From Leptospira wolffii serovar Khorat str. Khorat-H2 (GTDB lineage: Bacteria > Spirochaetota > Leptospiria > Leptospirales > Leptospiraceae), in NCBI RefSeq assembly GCF_000306115.2, contig NZ_AKWX02000012.1, forward strand, positions 62,001-126,000: 64,000 nt of DNA, given 5' to 3'. The position numbers and the translations under genes were made by a program. Shown here piece by piece: positions 1 through 7,802 of this stretch (position 1 is its first letter; each line of letters opens with the position of its first letter). The notes below the pieces were generated by a model. It saw nothing but the letters and a program-made list of their open reading frames with translations, did not search any database and was not told the origin of the DNA.

Positions 1-325
1 CCACATCGTAATGAGCTCCGATCACTATCTTTTTGGATCCTACCGGTCCGATGCGAACTTCCAGATTCTGGTATTTTGATCCGTCTACTTGGAAATACTG
101 CCTTTTGGGAGAATATCCGAAGTTTAAAAATGTTTGATGGATAAAATCGGCCGCTTTGTTCAAAGAAGATATATTGCGATAATTTCGAAAAGGACGGATA
201 GAGGAAATATCGGAGGCATATTCTTTAATCTTAGCCGCATCCGGGGCGATCTGAGGAGAAGAATATGAATCGAATCCGATCGTAAGGAATAAAATACAGA
301 AAGAATAAAACGATTTTCTAATCAT
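1..325 (-). CDS. M28-family zinc peptidase, N-terminal part (runs off the left edge)
   Basis: The reading frame opens with ATG at 325 and stays open to the window edge, giving about 108 residues. Residues 1-22 are a signal peptide (basic start, hydrophobic core, then SYSSP). The visible end carries GAHYDV, the first zinc-ligand motif (His and Asp) of M28 aminopeptidases, after a segment typical of the domain that precedes the metal site (NLEVRIGPVGSKKIVIGAHYDV region). An exported metallopeptidase that trims peptides in the envelope is the likely role. The catalytic Glu and remaining ligands lie outside the window. A GGAGGATCC-type ribosome-binding sequence precedes the start. The next gene upstream on the same strand ends 9 bases before it, so the two are probably co-transcribed. 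Confidence 0.75.
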   Translation of the reverse strand, partial: MIRKSFYSFCILFLTIGFDSYSSPQIAPDAAKIKEYASDISSIRPFRNYRNISSLNKAADFIHQTFLNFGYSPKRQYFQVDGSKYQNLEVRIGPVGSKKIVIGAHYDV

Positions 326-334
326 CGGATCCTC

Positions 335-709
335 CTAATAACGAACATTAGAACTCACCGTTTTAATTCTCATGTCCTTAGCGGATATCAGAACGCTGAT
401 GCTTTCCGCTCCGTGAAGAATTAAAACGTCCTCGGGAACATCGTCGTGCCGAAAGAATAAAACCAACCATTCTTCTCCGTCGCTTAGATATCTGATTTCG
501 CAAGAAAGCTTAGTCCAAGTATTCATTCTCGGGTCCTTGCGTAAGGCTACACGGCGAGCGAGTTCCGCGATTTGTATATTGGAGGGGTCCTCACCTATAC
601 AACTGTAAAATCCTTGGTCCGGCGAATCCCGAACGATTTCGGAAACGCAATACAAAGAGAAGAACAGCGGAATAAAAAGGAGTTTTAAGAATCGAATTCG
701 AGAATGCAT
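335..709 (-). CDS. Small putative lipoprotein
   Basis: This 124-residue protein has a basic start, a hydrophobic stretch (residues 8-20) and a Cys at about 21 in LYCVS, which fits a loose spirochaetal lipobox. The mature part has no motif I recognise; it contains two further Cys (YSCIG and KLSCE), which could form a disulfide outside the cytoplasm. It sits 9 bases upstream of the M28 peptidase on the same strand, so it is probably co-expressed with an envelope hydrolase. The function is unknown. The frame is intact and codon use is like that of its neighbours. Confidence 0.6.
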   Translation of the reverse strand: MHSRIRFLKLLFIPLFFSLYCVSEIVRDSPDQGFYSCIGEDPSNIQIAELARRVALRKDPRMNTWTKLSCEIRYLSDGEEWLVLFFRHDDVPEDVLILHGAESISVLISAKDMRIKTVSSNVRY

Positions 710-764
710 TCTCTTCGCCTTCGACCGAAAGAGTGGATCGAAAGCGGAGAATGTAAAGAAAATT

Positions 765-1139
765 TTACGCCGGGACTCGTTCCGACTTTTTCCAGTAGAA
801 ATAGGAGAGCGAGTTGATCAAGAGGAATACTAAAGGTCCAGCAAAGTCCTGGTCGCCCGATAAGATATGCGATAGGAACGCTCCTATAAAATTAAAGGTA
901 AAGCCTGCGTAAGCCCATTCTTTCAACTTCGGGAATTTAGGAAAGAGCAGGGCGGCCGCACCTAGTAATTTTGCGGTTCCTAGAATATTGATTAGATAAA
1001 CCGGATATCCGAGTTTTCCGAAACCTTCCAGTATCTTATCCGCCTTACTTAAGTAAAGATAAGAGCTGAAAAGCATAGGAAGAGCGACTAGAAGTGTCAG
1101 ACTCCAGTATAATATTTTGTTGATTCTTTCTTTGTTCAT
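765..1139 (-). CDS. DoxX-like small membrane protein
   Basis: The protein is 124 residues with four predicted membrane helices (about 10-28, 46-65, 74-92 and 98-115) and the DoxX/DoxD-like layout, including ILGTAKLLGAAALL in the second helix and a short polar C-terminus. DoxX-like proteins are integral membrane proteins of poorly defined role, sometimes tied to redox or thiol stress. It is divergent from the HxlR regulator at 1259, and the intergenic palindrome at 1212-1230 lies between them. This is the usual arrangement in which an HxlR repressor controls a DoxX-like gene. Confidence 0.7.
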   Translation of the reverse strand: MNKERINKILYWSLTLLVALPMLFSSYLYLSKADKILEGFGKLGYPVYLINILGTAKLLGAAALLFPKFPKLKEWAYAGFTFNFIGAFLSHILSGDQDFAGPLVFLLINSLSYFYWKKSERVPA

Positions 1140-1211
1140 AAGAATTCCTTATTGTATGTTTGACGACCTAGTTACTAAAATATACTAAGTTGTAAATGTA
1201 ATTTTAGTTGA

Positions 1212-1230
1212 ATTTATTACGGTAATAAAT
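1212..1230. promoter_or_regulatory. Perfect 19-bp palindrome, probable HxlR operator
   Basis: ATTTATTAC-g-GTAATAAAT is an uninterrupted 9-bp inverted repeat around one base, in the 119-bp divergent region between the DoxX-like gene and the HxlR gene. Further related half sites sit around it: GTTACTAA near 1170 and TTAGTAAC near 1234. HxlR dimers usually bind AT-rich palindromes of this kind next to their own gene. Binding is inferred. Confidence 0.5.
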
Positions 1231-1258
1231 AGATTAGTAACTTACTCGGAGGTAACCA

Positions 1259-1651
1259 ATGGCAAAAAGTTCACAGGTCAGTCCTTTGACCTTATGTACT
1301 CAGCATGACGGATCCGCAGTTAGGGAACTTCTGACTAGAATCGCCGATAAATGGAGCATCTTCCTGATCGTAACTCTTGCGAAATCTCCTCAGAAGAAGG
1401 CCAGATTCTCCGAATTGAAGAATAATATCCCCGGAATATCCCAGAGGATGCTTACGACCACTCTACGAAATTTGGAAAGGGACGGGATGCTGACTCGGCA
1501 GATCTTTGCGGAGATTCCTCCCAGAGTAGAATACGAGCTTACGCCTCTCGGACTTAGCTTACTCTTACCCATGCAATCCTTGATCAATTGGGTGTCGGAA
1601 AATTGGTCCGAAGTGAATCGAGCCCGAGACAAGTACGATAAGAAAAAATAA
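1259..1651 (+). CDS. HxlR-family winged-helix transcriptional regulator
   Basis: 130 residues. The start has a GGAGG site seven bases upstream. The HxlR signature is clear: KWSIFLIVTLAKSP near residues 31-44, RFSELKNNIPGISQRMLTTTLRNLERDGML (recognition helix, about 49-78) and the wing with PPRVEYELTPLG (about 86-97). These proteins act as dimeric repressors or activators, often responding to electrophiles or thiol stress. A Cys at residue 13 (LTLCTQHDGSAV) sits at the N-terminal position where redox-sensing members keep a conserved Cys; redox sensing here is an inference. The gene is divergent from the DoxX-like gene. Confidence 0.85.
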   Translation: MAKSSQVSPLTLCTQHDGSAVRELLTRIADKWSIFLIVTLAKSPQKKARFSELKNNIPGISQRMLTTTLRNLERDGMLTRQIFAEIPPRVEYELTPLGLSLLLPMQSLINWVSENWSEVNRARDKYDKKK

Positions 1652-1691
1652 ACTCTTTCTATCGCTCGGAATTTGAATTCCGTTTCCGAAT

Positions 1692-1706
1692 ATGCCATTA
1701 TGGCAT
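1692..1706. repeat. Short palindrome ATGCCA-TTA-TGGCAT
   Basis: A perfect 6-bp inverted repeat around three bases lies 41 bp downstream of the HxlR stop codon and just upstream of the larger palindrome at 1715-1743. It could be a second operator for the efflux operon or part of a weak terminator for the HxlR gene; there is no U-tract. Confidence 0.3.
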
Positions 1707-1714
1707 CAATAAAG

Positions 1715-1743
1715 GTAAACTATTATGCATTAAAATAGTTTAC
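1715..1743. promoter_or_regulatory. Perfect 10-9-10 palindrome, probable TetR operator of the efflux operon
   Basis: GTAAACTATT and AATAGTTTAC form a perfect inverted repeat with a 9-base spacer. It is 43 bp upstream of the ATG of the membrane-fusion gene, where the promoter must lie. The last gene of that operon (4524) encodes a TetR-family protein, so autoregulation through this site is the simplest reading. Confidence 0.5.
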
Positions 1744-1785
1744 TTATTCGGAGTGAATTCGTCCAACTGGTACAAAGAGGAAAAT

Positions 1786-2604
1786 ATGAAAGTAGCTGCG
1801 TGGGTTTGGAATGGTTGGGAGAGGACGAAAGGCTTTCCCAAATCGACGGCTGCGGTGGCCGTTATCCTTCTTGTCCTCTTGGTTTTTGCGATATTTAAGA
1901 TACAAAGAGGACAAGTTCCTACTTCGGAAATTGTAAGAGGCTCGATTGTGGACGCGGTATATGGACTCGCCACGGTAAATTCTTCTAATGTATACCATCT
2001 GCGCGTCGCGATTCCTTCCGCTCTCCGTAAGATCTATGTGGAAGAAGGTGATACTGTTCAAGTAGGAGCTCCTCTGGTGGACTTCGACAGCTTCGGGACC
2101 ATGAGGTCTCCTTTAGAAGGCATTGTTACGAATATCGCTTATGAAAATCGTGAAACCGTAGTTCCCCAAACTCCCGTGGTTACCGTTATGGATCTTAGAA
2201 AAAGATACCTTGCGGTTTCTTTAGAAGAGAAGGGGGCCGTAAAAGTGAAGAAGGGACAAGCGGTTAGGATAAGATTCGAGGCTTTGGGAGACAGGACCTT
2301 CGAAGGAGTCGTAAAATCCGTATATCCCATGGACGGCCAATTCGAGGTACATATAGAGCCTAAGAATATCCCAACGGAGATTCTGCCGGGGATGACGGCG
2401 GATGTGGCGATCGAAACTTCTATCAAGGAAAATGTGACTCTAATACCCATCCGAGGTATCAAATCCGGGAAAGTAAAAATATTAAGAAACGGTAAAGTAT
2501 CTACAAAAGAAATCACCATAGGCTTAAGTAACGGAGAATATGCCGAGTTGCTTTCCGGAGAAGTAGATCCAGGGGACAAGGTATTCCTTACGGAGGGAAA
2601 TTGA
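1786..2604 (+). CDS. HlyD/RND-type membrane-fusion (periplasmic adaptor) protein of an ABC exporter
   Basis: I place the start at ATG 1786, which has an AAAGAGG site five bases upstream; an in-frame GTG at 1753 lacks a usable site. The 272-residue protein has one N-terminal membrane helix (about 20-38), then a biotinyl/lipoyl-like domain built from two halves (LRKIYVEEGDTVQVGAPLVDFD and MRSPLEGIVTNIAYENRETV) and a beta-barrel domain (RIRFEALGDRTFEGVVKSVYP). It lacks a long coiled-coil hairpin, so a TolC-docking arm is short or absent. It is the first gene of MFP-permease-ATPase-TetR, and the permease starts one base after its stop. The likely job is to link an MacB/LolC-like ABC transporter to the outer envelope. 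Confidence 0.8.
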   Translation: MKVAAWVWNGWERTKGFPKSTAAVAVILLVLLVFAIFKIQRGQVPTSEIVRGSIVDAVYGLATVNSSNVYHLRVAIPSALRKIYVEEGDTVQVGAPLVDFDSFGTMRSPLEGIVTNIAYENRETVVPQTPVVTVMDLRKRYLAVSLEEKGAVKVKKGQAVRIRFEALGDRTFEGVVKSVYPMDGQFEVHIEPKNIPTEILPGMTADVAIETSIKENVTLIPIRGIKSGKVKILRNGKVSTKEITIGLSNGEYAELLSGEVDPGDKVFLTEGN

Positions 2605-2605
2605 G

Positions 2606-3853
2606 ATGTTCTTTATCGCTCTCCGGCAAATGTCGGCCCGAAAAAAGCAAACAATCTTGACCTTATTCGGAATCGTATTGGGTGCCGCGGCCTATATAGT
2701 GATTTCGGGAATTTTGCTGGGACTTCGGGAATATCTAGTGGACCAACTCGTGAACAACGACGCCCATGTGAAGATTTCGGCCCAAGTAAAAATCATCGGA
2801 GAGAAGGATATGGATTTCATTCTATTCGATAGAAAGGAAATCCCGCTTTGGTCCGTACCTCCTTCCGGGAGAAGGGATAGCGCCCAGATCGAAAATCAGG
2901 CAGGATGGCTCAAGAAAGTTTCGAAGGACGAGGAAGTGGAGGCGAGTTCCCCGCAACTTCAAGTAAAAGTAATTTATAGAAAAGGAAAGATATCCGAAGC
3001 GGGTCGGATCCTAGGAGTCAAGCCGGAACTACAGGCGAAGGTCGCGCGAATCCGAGAGAATATGATTTCGGGGGATTTTATCGAAATCAAGGAAAGCGGA
3101 AATAAGCTGATCATAGGGGAAGGGCTTCGGCTTTTGCTCGGAGCCAGGGTAAACGATACCGTATACGTATCTACGGGGAAGACCGAACCGATTCCTTTCA
3201 AAGTGGTCGGGGCCTTTCAGATGGGAAATAAGGCGGTGGACGATTCTTCCGCATACGCCAATCTTTCGGACGTTCAGAATTTGAATCAGACCCCTAATCG
3301 TATCAGCGATATCGCGGTTCGATTGAAGGACGTTTCTCGGGCGACCCCGAAAGCTAGAGAATGGGCCAAAGAAGGGGACGTAAAAATCCAAAGCTGGGAG
3401 GACGTTAATGCGACTTTTATCTCGCTTTTTAAGATGCAGGACGCGATTCGATACGCTCTGGTAGGTACCATTCTTCTCGTAGCAGGATTCGGAATTTATA
3501 ATATATTAAATATAGTGATCAGTCAAAAGAGAAGGGAGATCGCCATTCTGAGGTCCATAGGCTTCGAAGCGGGAGACATACTTAAGATTTTTCTGATTCA
3601 AGGGCTGATTTTGGGAGTCGCTGGCGGAGTTATAGGAATGATTATGGGGAACCTGATTTGTCGTAGACTCGAACATGTGTCCTTCTCGAATCCGCTCATG
3701 CAGACTAAATCCGGAATGATGACGGTTTCCTTCGAGCCGGGAATTTATCTCCAGGCTTTTCTACTCGCATTCATCGCCACTCTGATTGCGAGTATTTTTC
3801 CCGCAAGATCCGCGAGCCGTCTTTCTCCGATCGAAATCATAAGGGGGGAATAA
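2606..3853 (+). CDS. ABC transporter permease of the MacB/LolC-FtsX type
   Basis: 415 residues with the four-helix FtsX layout: helix 1 at about 17-38 ([20 protein letters not shown]), a long extracytoplasmic MacB_PCD-like domain (about 40-270), then three helices in the C-terminal FtsX domain (about 282-302, 328-350 and 375-397). The short [17 protein letters not shown] segment after helix 2 is the typical coupling region facing the ATPase. These systems extrude lipids, lipoproteins, peptides or drugs by mechanotransmission rather than by a membrane channel. It is translationally coupled on both sides (1-bp gap before, 1-bp overlap after). Confidence 0.85.
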   Translation: MFFIALRQMSARKKQTILTLFGIVLGAAAYIVISGILLGLREYLVDQLVNNDAHVKISAQVKIIGEKDMDFILFDRKEIPLWSVPPSGRRDSAQIENQAGWLKKVSKDEEVEASSPQLQVKVIYRKGKISEAGRILGVKPELQAKVARIRENMISGDFIEIKESGNKLIIGEGLRLLLGARVNDTVYVSTGKTEPIPFKVVGAFQMGNKAVDDSSAYANLSDVQNLNQTPNRISDIAVRLKDVSRATPKAREWAKEGDVKIQSWEDVNATFISLFKMQDAIRYALVGTILLVAGFGIYNILNIVISQKRREIAILRSIGFEAGDILKIFLIQGLILGVAGGVIGMIMGNLICRRLEHVSFSNPLMQTKSGMMTVSFEPGIYLQAFLLAFIATLIASIFPARSASRLSPIEIIRGE

Positions 3854-4524
3854 TGAGCATTCGATTGGAAAACGTTCGAAAAAGTTTCGGCAAGCCTCCC
3901 ACGGACATCATTAAGGATGTCAGTCTGGAAATCAAAGCGGGAGAATTCGTATCCTTAACCGGAAAATCGGGATCGGGTAAGAGTACGCTTCTATATTTGA
4001 TCAGTAGCTTGGATGATCCGACTCAAGGGAAAGTGCATATAGACGAAAAGGATCTGGCATCTCTCCCGCCAAAAGAATTGCATATGTTCCGGAATCGACA
4101 TATGGGTTTCGTATTCCAATTCCATTACCTTCTGCCCGAATTCACATCTTTGGAAAACGTGCTTATGCCCGCTATGAAGGCGGGAGTCAGAGAAGAAAAG
4201 AAAAAAGACGCAATTGAGCTTCTGGAAAGATTCGGCTTAGGGGATAAGCTCGATCATATTCCTTCCCAATTATCCGGGGGCCAGATGCAAAGGGTCTCCA
4301 TCGCAAGGGCATTGGTTATGAGGCCAAGGTATCTTTTTGCGGACGAACCTACCGGGGCCTTGGATTCCGCAAACGCTAAGATCGTGATGGATATATTCAA
4401 AAATATCAATAAGCAAGACGGGACTACGGTGATCATGGTGACGCACGATCCCGATTTTGCCAAGTCGGCCAAGAGGCAGATCCATCTAATCGACGGGAAG
4501 ATCTCTAAGGAAAAGGTATCCTAG
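3853..4524 (+). CDS. ABC transporter ATP-binding protein (MacB/LolD type)
   Basis: 223 residues with every ATPase motif: Walker [10 protein letters not shown] (about 37-45), Q-loop [10 protein letters not shown] (about 91-100), signature LSGGQMQRV (about 140-148), Walker [13 protein letters not shown] (about 160-171) and the switch His in VTHD. The X-loop and [11 protein letters not shown] wording are characteristic of LolD/MacB nucleotide-binding subunits. It powers the permease encoded just before it; start and stop codons overlap by one base on both sides, so it belongs to the same transcript as the TetR gene that follows. Confidence 0.92.
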   Translation: MSIRLENVRKSFGKPPTDIIKDVSLEIKAGEFVSLTGKSGSGKSTLLYLISSLDDPTQGKVHIDEKDLASLPPKELHMFRNRHMGFVFQFHYLLPEFTSLENVLMPAMKAGVREEKKKDAIELLERFGLGDKLDHIPSQLSGGQMQRVSIARALVMRPRYLFADEPTGALDSANAKIVMDIFKNINKQDGTTVIMVTHDPDFAKSAKRQIHLIDGKISKEKVS

Positions 4525-5102
4525 TGATCGAAAGAATTTTAGAGAGGACGTTCTTGCTTTTTCTGTCCTCCGGATTCGCTAAAACGAATACGGATCAGAT
4601 CGCAAAGCACGTAGGCATCAGTAAGAGAACCCTGTATAAATATTACGATACCAAAGACAGGCTCGTGGATGCGGTTTTCGAATTGATTCGGAAGAAAGTG
4701 CAGAGTAAGTTCGACGAGGTCCTGAACGACCATAAAAGAGATCCTTTGGATCGTCTTAAAGAGATACTTTTCTTCATTTCTGAATTGGGTTCCAAGATGT
4801 CCAAGACTTTCGCCAGGGATATTGAAACGGTTCGACCGGATCTGTTCGAAACCATGAAGGAGTTCAGAAGGCAAAGGCTCTTAAGCCTGGCCGATCTTCT
4901 GAGGGAAGGACAGAAACGGGGATTGATACGAAAAGATATAACTCCCGAGTTGACTATCGATATACTATTAGCCGCAGTGGACGGTATCCTGAATCCTTCT
5001 TATCTTTTTCAGAGCCCTTACTCCAATACCATGGCCTTCGAAGCGATCGTGATGATTTTTCTAGAAGGAATACAGGAGAAGAAGGGGTCGTCCGGTCGTT
5101 GA
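4524..5102 (+). CDS. TetR/AcrR-family regulator of the efflux operon
   Basis: 192 residues from a GTG start that overlaps the ATPase stop by one base. The N-terminal helix-turn-helix is clear (TDQIAKHVGISKRTLYKYYDTKDRLVDAVF, about residues 22-51), followed by an all-helical ligand-binding domain of the TetR_C AefR-like type (MKEFRRQRLLSLADLLREGQKRG). It is the fourth gene of the operon and probably represses it through the 10-9-10 palindrome at 1715-1743. The ligand is unknown. Being last in the transcript means its own level rises with the pump. Confidence 0.87.
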   Translation: MIERILERTFLLFLSSGFAKTNTDQIAKHVGISKRTLYKYYDTKDRLVDAVFELIRKKVQSKFDEVLNDHKRDPLDRLKEILFFISELGSKMSKTFARDIETVRPDLFETMKEFRRQRLLSLADLLREGQKRGLIRKDITPELTIDILLAAVDGILNPSYLFQSPYSNTMAFEAIVMIFLEGIQEKKGSSGR

Positions 5103-5125
5103 AAAATCAATATTCCGTAAAGTGT

Positions 5126-5155
5126 AAATGCTTGGAATATGTATTCCAAGCATTT
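5126..5155. promoter_or_regulatory. Perfect 14-bp palindrome between the efflux operon and the cyclase/Panacea cassette
   Basis: AAATGCTTGGAATA and TATTCCAAGCATTT are exact reverse complements around TG. The element begins 23 bases after the TetR stop and ends 45 bases before the next start. No U-tract follows on either strand (GGGAAATTTAATTTA follows on plus), so it is a poor intrinsic terminator and could instead be an operator for the two-gene cassette. A possible promoter, TTGAAA at 5172 and GATAAA at 5193, lies just downstream. Confidence 0.5.
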
Positions 5156-5200
5156 GGGAAATTTAATTTACTTGAAAGAAAGATTGGTGCATGATAAAAA

Positions 5201-6022
5201 TTGCGTGTGACGGATCTTTTTTCAGGCTCAACAAATTACGAAGATTTTAAGAGAGATTTAAAGAAAAGTGAGTTAGTCGGAATCGTTGTTCTTTTTGATA
5301 TGACATCCTCAACGGACTTAAAAGTGCAACAAGGGTTTCCCGGTTGGGTGACGTATTTGGAGAAGTTTAGTCAAATCATTGAAACTTCTTTTCCTCGTGA
5401 AAAGTTTGTTTGGCGGAAGTTTTTAGGGGATGCATATCTCTTCTTCATTCCTTCCGCAAATGAAAACAGGCCGGAACGATTGGATAAGCTTAAGAATAAT
5501 CACCAGATTGTTCCTATATCGGCGGAAGAAATTTTCATACTTTGTAAAAGAGTTATGGACTCGTATTGGGAATTCTATAGCCCTTTTAGTAAAAGAAAGA
5601 GAGGAGAGAGCAAAAGTTCTGAGTTTCGTGAAATGACTTGCGCTATCGATTATGGAGGTGAGATTATTAATTGGAGCGAATTTTTGGATGCCGATGGGGT
5701 ATTCGACCCTGTCGGAAAAACCGTAGACCGTTGTTTTCGAATATCCTCCATAGCAGGCCCGGGACAATTGATATTCTCTAAAGATTTTAAGAATCTTTTA
5801 GAGAAGGGTAACACTGAGAGCTTGCTCCAAGACGAATACTGTAAGTTTTCCTTTCCTGCCGGAACGTTAAAAGGATTTCCAACGGATGATCATGTTTACT
5901 ACAGGGTTCCGAACGAAGACCAGGTAGAGTATATTCTTTCGCCCGATCATGTAGAATTGGTAGAACGTGCGAGACACTTATCTATTAAAGCGAAAATTAA
6001 ACTTTTGGAGAAACGAAGATGA
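5201..6022 (+). CDS. Class III nucleotide-cyclase-like protein, possible toxin or defence enzyme
   Basis: 273 residues from TTG 5201 (an in-frame stop at 5195 leaves only this TTG or GTG 5207). A class III cyclase fold can be traced: VVLFDMTSSTD (about 29-39) with the first metal Asp, FVWRKFLGDAYLFF (about 68-81) with the second metal Asp in GD, and GKTVDRCFRISSIAGPGQLI (about 172-191), which aligns with the usual GxxVNxAARL segment. There the transition-state Asn is Asp while the Arg is kept. No membrane or sensor domain is present. Class III cyclases make cyclic nucleotides; stand-alone ones include the PycC enzymes of Pycsar defence. The gene overlaps the Panacea gene by 4 bp and both are visibly AT-richer than neighbours (20 G/C in 5221-5280), suggesting acquisition. 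Catalytic activity and role are inferred. Confidence 0.65.
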   Translation: MRVTDLFSGSTNYEDFKRDLKKSELVGIVVLFDMTSSTDLKVQQGFPGWVTYLEKFSQIIETSFPREKFVWRKFLGDAYLFFIPSANENRPERLDKLKNNHQIVPISAEEIFILCKRVMDSYWEFYSPFSKRKRGESKSSEFREMTCAIDYGGEIINWSEFLDADGVFDPVGKTVDRCFRISSIAGPGQLIFSKDFKNLLEKGNTESLLQDEYCKFSFPAGTLKGFPTDDHVYYRVPNEDQVEYILSPDHVELVERARHLSIKAKIKLLEKRR

Positions 6023-6552
6023 AAACGATCGAATCTTTATCGTTCCTATTTTCCCAGGACGTAAAGGAGCTTTCCAAGACGAAATGGAATAAATTGATGT
6101 TCTTTATGGATGGAGCGTTCGCATCTCTGGAAGAATCTAACGAAGGAATTACAGGTTTAGATTATGTTAAGCTTCCTTACGGTCCGGTATTAGACGGATA
6201 TAAGGTTTTGCTCCAGGAAATCGTAAGGGACGGAATTTTAAGGATAGATCAATTCCCATCCGTATCCGATTCTTCCGTATTTTTGCATTCAGGAACAAAT
6301 TCTAAAGTGAAACAAGAGGCGGAAGATTGGCTGAATGAACAAAATCAAGAGGTTCAAACCATTTATAAAAAGATAGTATCTTACTTTGGGCCGCATAATG
6401 CCGTGCAACTCTCCAATTTTAGCCATAAATTGGATGCTTGGAGAAAGCCTGATTTATACGCTCGTATACGTTTGGATTCTTTAATGAATGATAGTTTTCT
6501 TAAAGACAATGTCGGTAATGCTAATTTTGGCCAATGGTTATTAACCGTTTAA
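6019..6552 (+). CDS. Panacea-domain (DUF4065, SocA-like) protein, probable antitoxin
   Basis: 177 residues, starting inside the cyclase-like gene (ATGA overlap), so the two are translationally coupled. The N-terminal half has the Panacea pattern: KWNKLMFFMDGAFASLEE (about 21-38), ITGLDYVKLPYGPVLDGY (about 44-61) with the hallmark YGPV, and a helical C-terminal half ending QWLLTV. Panacea domains are antitoxins that neutralise many unrelated toxins and are also found in phage-defence loci. No DNA-binding domain is visible. Its partner here, a cyclase-like protein, is not one I know to be paired with Panacea. The gene ends 32 bases before the stop of the convergent prfB. It shares the AT-rich composition of its partner. 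Confidence 0.7.
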   Translation: MKTIESLSFLFSQDVKELSKTKWNKLMFFMDGAFASLEESNEGITGLDYVKLPYGPVLDGYKVLLQEIVRDGILRIDQFPSVSDSSVFLHSGTNSKVKQEAEDWLNEQNQEVQTIYKKIVSYFGPHNAVQLSNFSHKLDAWRKPDLYARIRLDSLMNDSFLKDNVGNANFGQWLLTV

Positions 6553-6584
6553 GCCTTGAACGTAAAAAGGAAACCTCACATTTT

Positions 6585-7688
6585 TTAAAGAGTCTTCAAG
6601 TAAGCCATAATAAACGGCTCGATATCTCCGTCCATAACCGCTTGCACGTTTCCTGTTTCATGATCCGTGCGATGGTCCTTTACCATATTATAAGGATGGA
6701 ATACGTAGGAACGGATTTGGTTTCCCCAAGCGATGTCCTTCTTCTCTCCTGATTTCTTTTCCAGATCGTCCTTTAATCGCTCTTGTTCCAATTCGTAGAG
6801 GCGAGCCTTTAACATCTTAAATGCGGTGTCTCGGTTCTTGATCTGAGATCTTTCGTTCTGGCAGGCGACCACGATTCCTGTAGGAATATGTGTGATCCGA
6901 ACCGCCGAGTCTGTAGTGTTAACGTGCTGGCCGCCCGCTCCGGAGGAACGATAGACGTCCACTCTGATGTCCTTGTCCTCGATCTTGATATCGATATCGT
7001 CGTCCAATTCCGGACTCACGTGAACGGAAACGAAAGAAGTATGTCTGCGTTTATTCGCGTCGAAGGGAGAGATACGAACCAGGCGATGCACTCCATTCTC
7101 GCATTTGAGAAAACCGTAGGCGAAGTCTCCGATTACGTGGATGGTAGCGTTTTTGATTCCCGCTCCGTCTCCTTCTTGGAAGTCGACGACGCTGTATTGG
7201 TATCCTTTCTTATCGAAGTACTTCATGTACATCCGGAATAGCATCTCGGCCCAGTCCTGGCTTTCGGTTCCCCCGGCCCCGGGATGGATATTCAAGAACG
7301 CGGGCTTTAGATCTTCGGGTTCGTTCAAAGCTCCCAGGAGTTCCAGTCTTTCGAATTCTGTTTTCAAGCGGAGATACTCGGAGCTCAGTTCGTCGACCCC
7401 TTCTTCTCCTTTTTCTTCGAAGGTCATTTCGACTAGATCGGGAAAGTCCAGTATATCTCTACGAATGGAAATCCAGGGTTCCAACTTTCTCTCCAGTTCC
7501 GTCTTTCTTTGGCTGACGGATTTTGCTTGGTCCGGGTTGTCCCAAAAAGTCGGCTCGGCGATGCGATCGTTGAAGGATTTGAGTTGGTCCTGGTCCTTAT
7601 CCAGGTTTAGAAGTTTCCAACGATTTAAAAAGTTTTCCTGCAATTCCTTGGATAAGCGTTTTAATTCCTTGGCGTTTCTAACTTCCAT
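6585..7688 (-). CDS. prfB: Peptide chain release factor 2
   Basis: 367 residues, full length for RF2. The stop-codon recognition motif SPF is in [15 protein letters not shown] (about 207-221), and the catalytic GGQ is in [16 protein letters not shown] (about 248-263). It releases proteins at UGA and UAA codons. In many bacteria RF2 is made by a programmed +1 frameshift at an early in-frame UGA; here the frame is open from ATG through this region (the codons around residues 20-35 contain no UGA), so that autoregulatory switch is absent. The gene is convergent with the Panacea gene and a monocistronic unit. Confidence 0.97.
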   Translation of the reverse strand: MEVRNAKELKRLSKELQENFLNRWKLLNLDKDQDQLKSFNDRIAEPTFWDNPDQAKSVSQRKTELERKLEPWISIRRDILDFPDLVEMTFEEKGEEGVDELSSEYLRLKTEFERLELLGALNEPEDLKPAFLNIHPGAGGTESQDWAEMLFRMYMKYFDKKGYQYSVVDFQEGDGAGIKNATIHVIGDFAYGFLKCENGVHRLVRISPFDANKRRHTSFVSVHVSPELDDDIDIKIEDKDIRVDVYRSSGAGGQHVNTTDSAVRITHIPTGIVVACQNERSQIKNRDTAFKMLKARLYELEQERLKDDLEKKSGEKKDIAWGNQIRSYVFHPYNMVKDHRTDHETGNVQAVMDGDIEPFIMAYLKTL

Positions 7689-7772
7689 ATGATCGGGATA
7701 ATTCTAGAGAATTCCTTTTTTTAGATTCGAGATATCGGGAGGAACGGTTTTAGGGACACTATCCCTTATTTA

Positions 7773-7799
7773 CCGTCGGATGGGGGAATGGACCGACGG
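7773..7799 (-). repeat. Hairpin CCGTCGG/CCGACGG after the gene ending at 7803
   Basis: A perfect 7-bp inverted repeat around 13 bases lies directly downstream of the stop of the minus-strand gene at 7803-8648 and upstream of prfB. No U-run follows on the minus strand, so it is at best a weak or factor-assisted terminator. Confidence 0.3.
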
Positions 7800-7802
7800 A
7801 AT

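Noticed and set aside
1753..1785. Upstream GTG start for the membrane-fusion gene
   Set aside because: No usable ribosome-binding site; ATG 1786 has AAAGAGG at the right distance.
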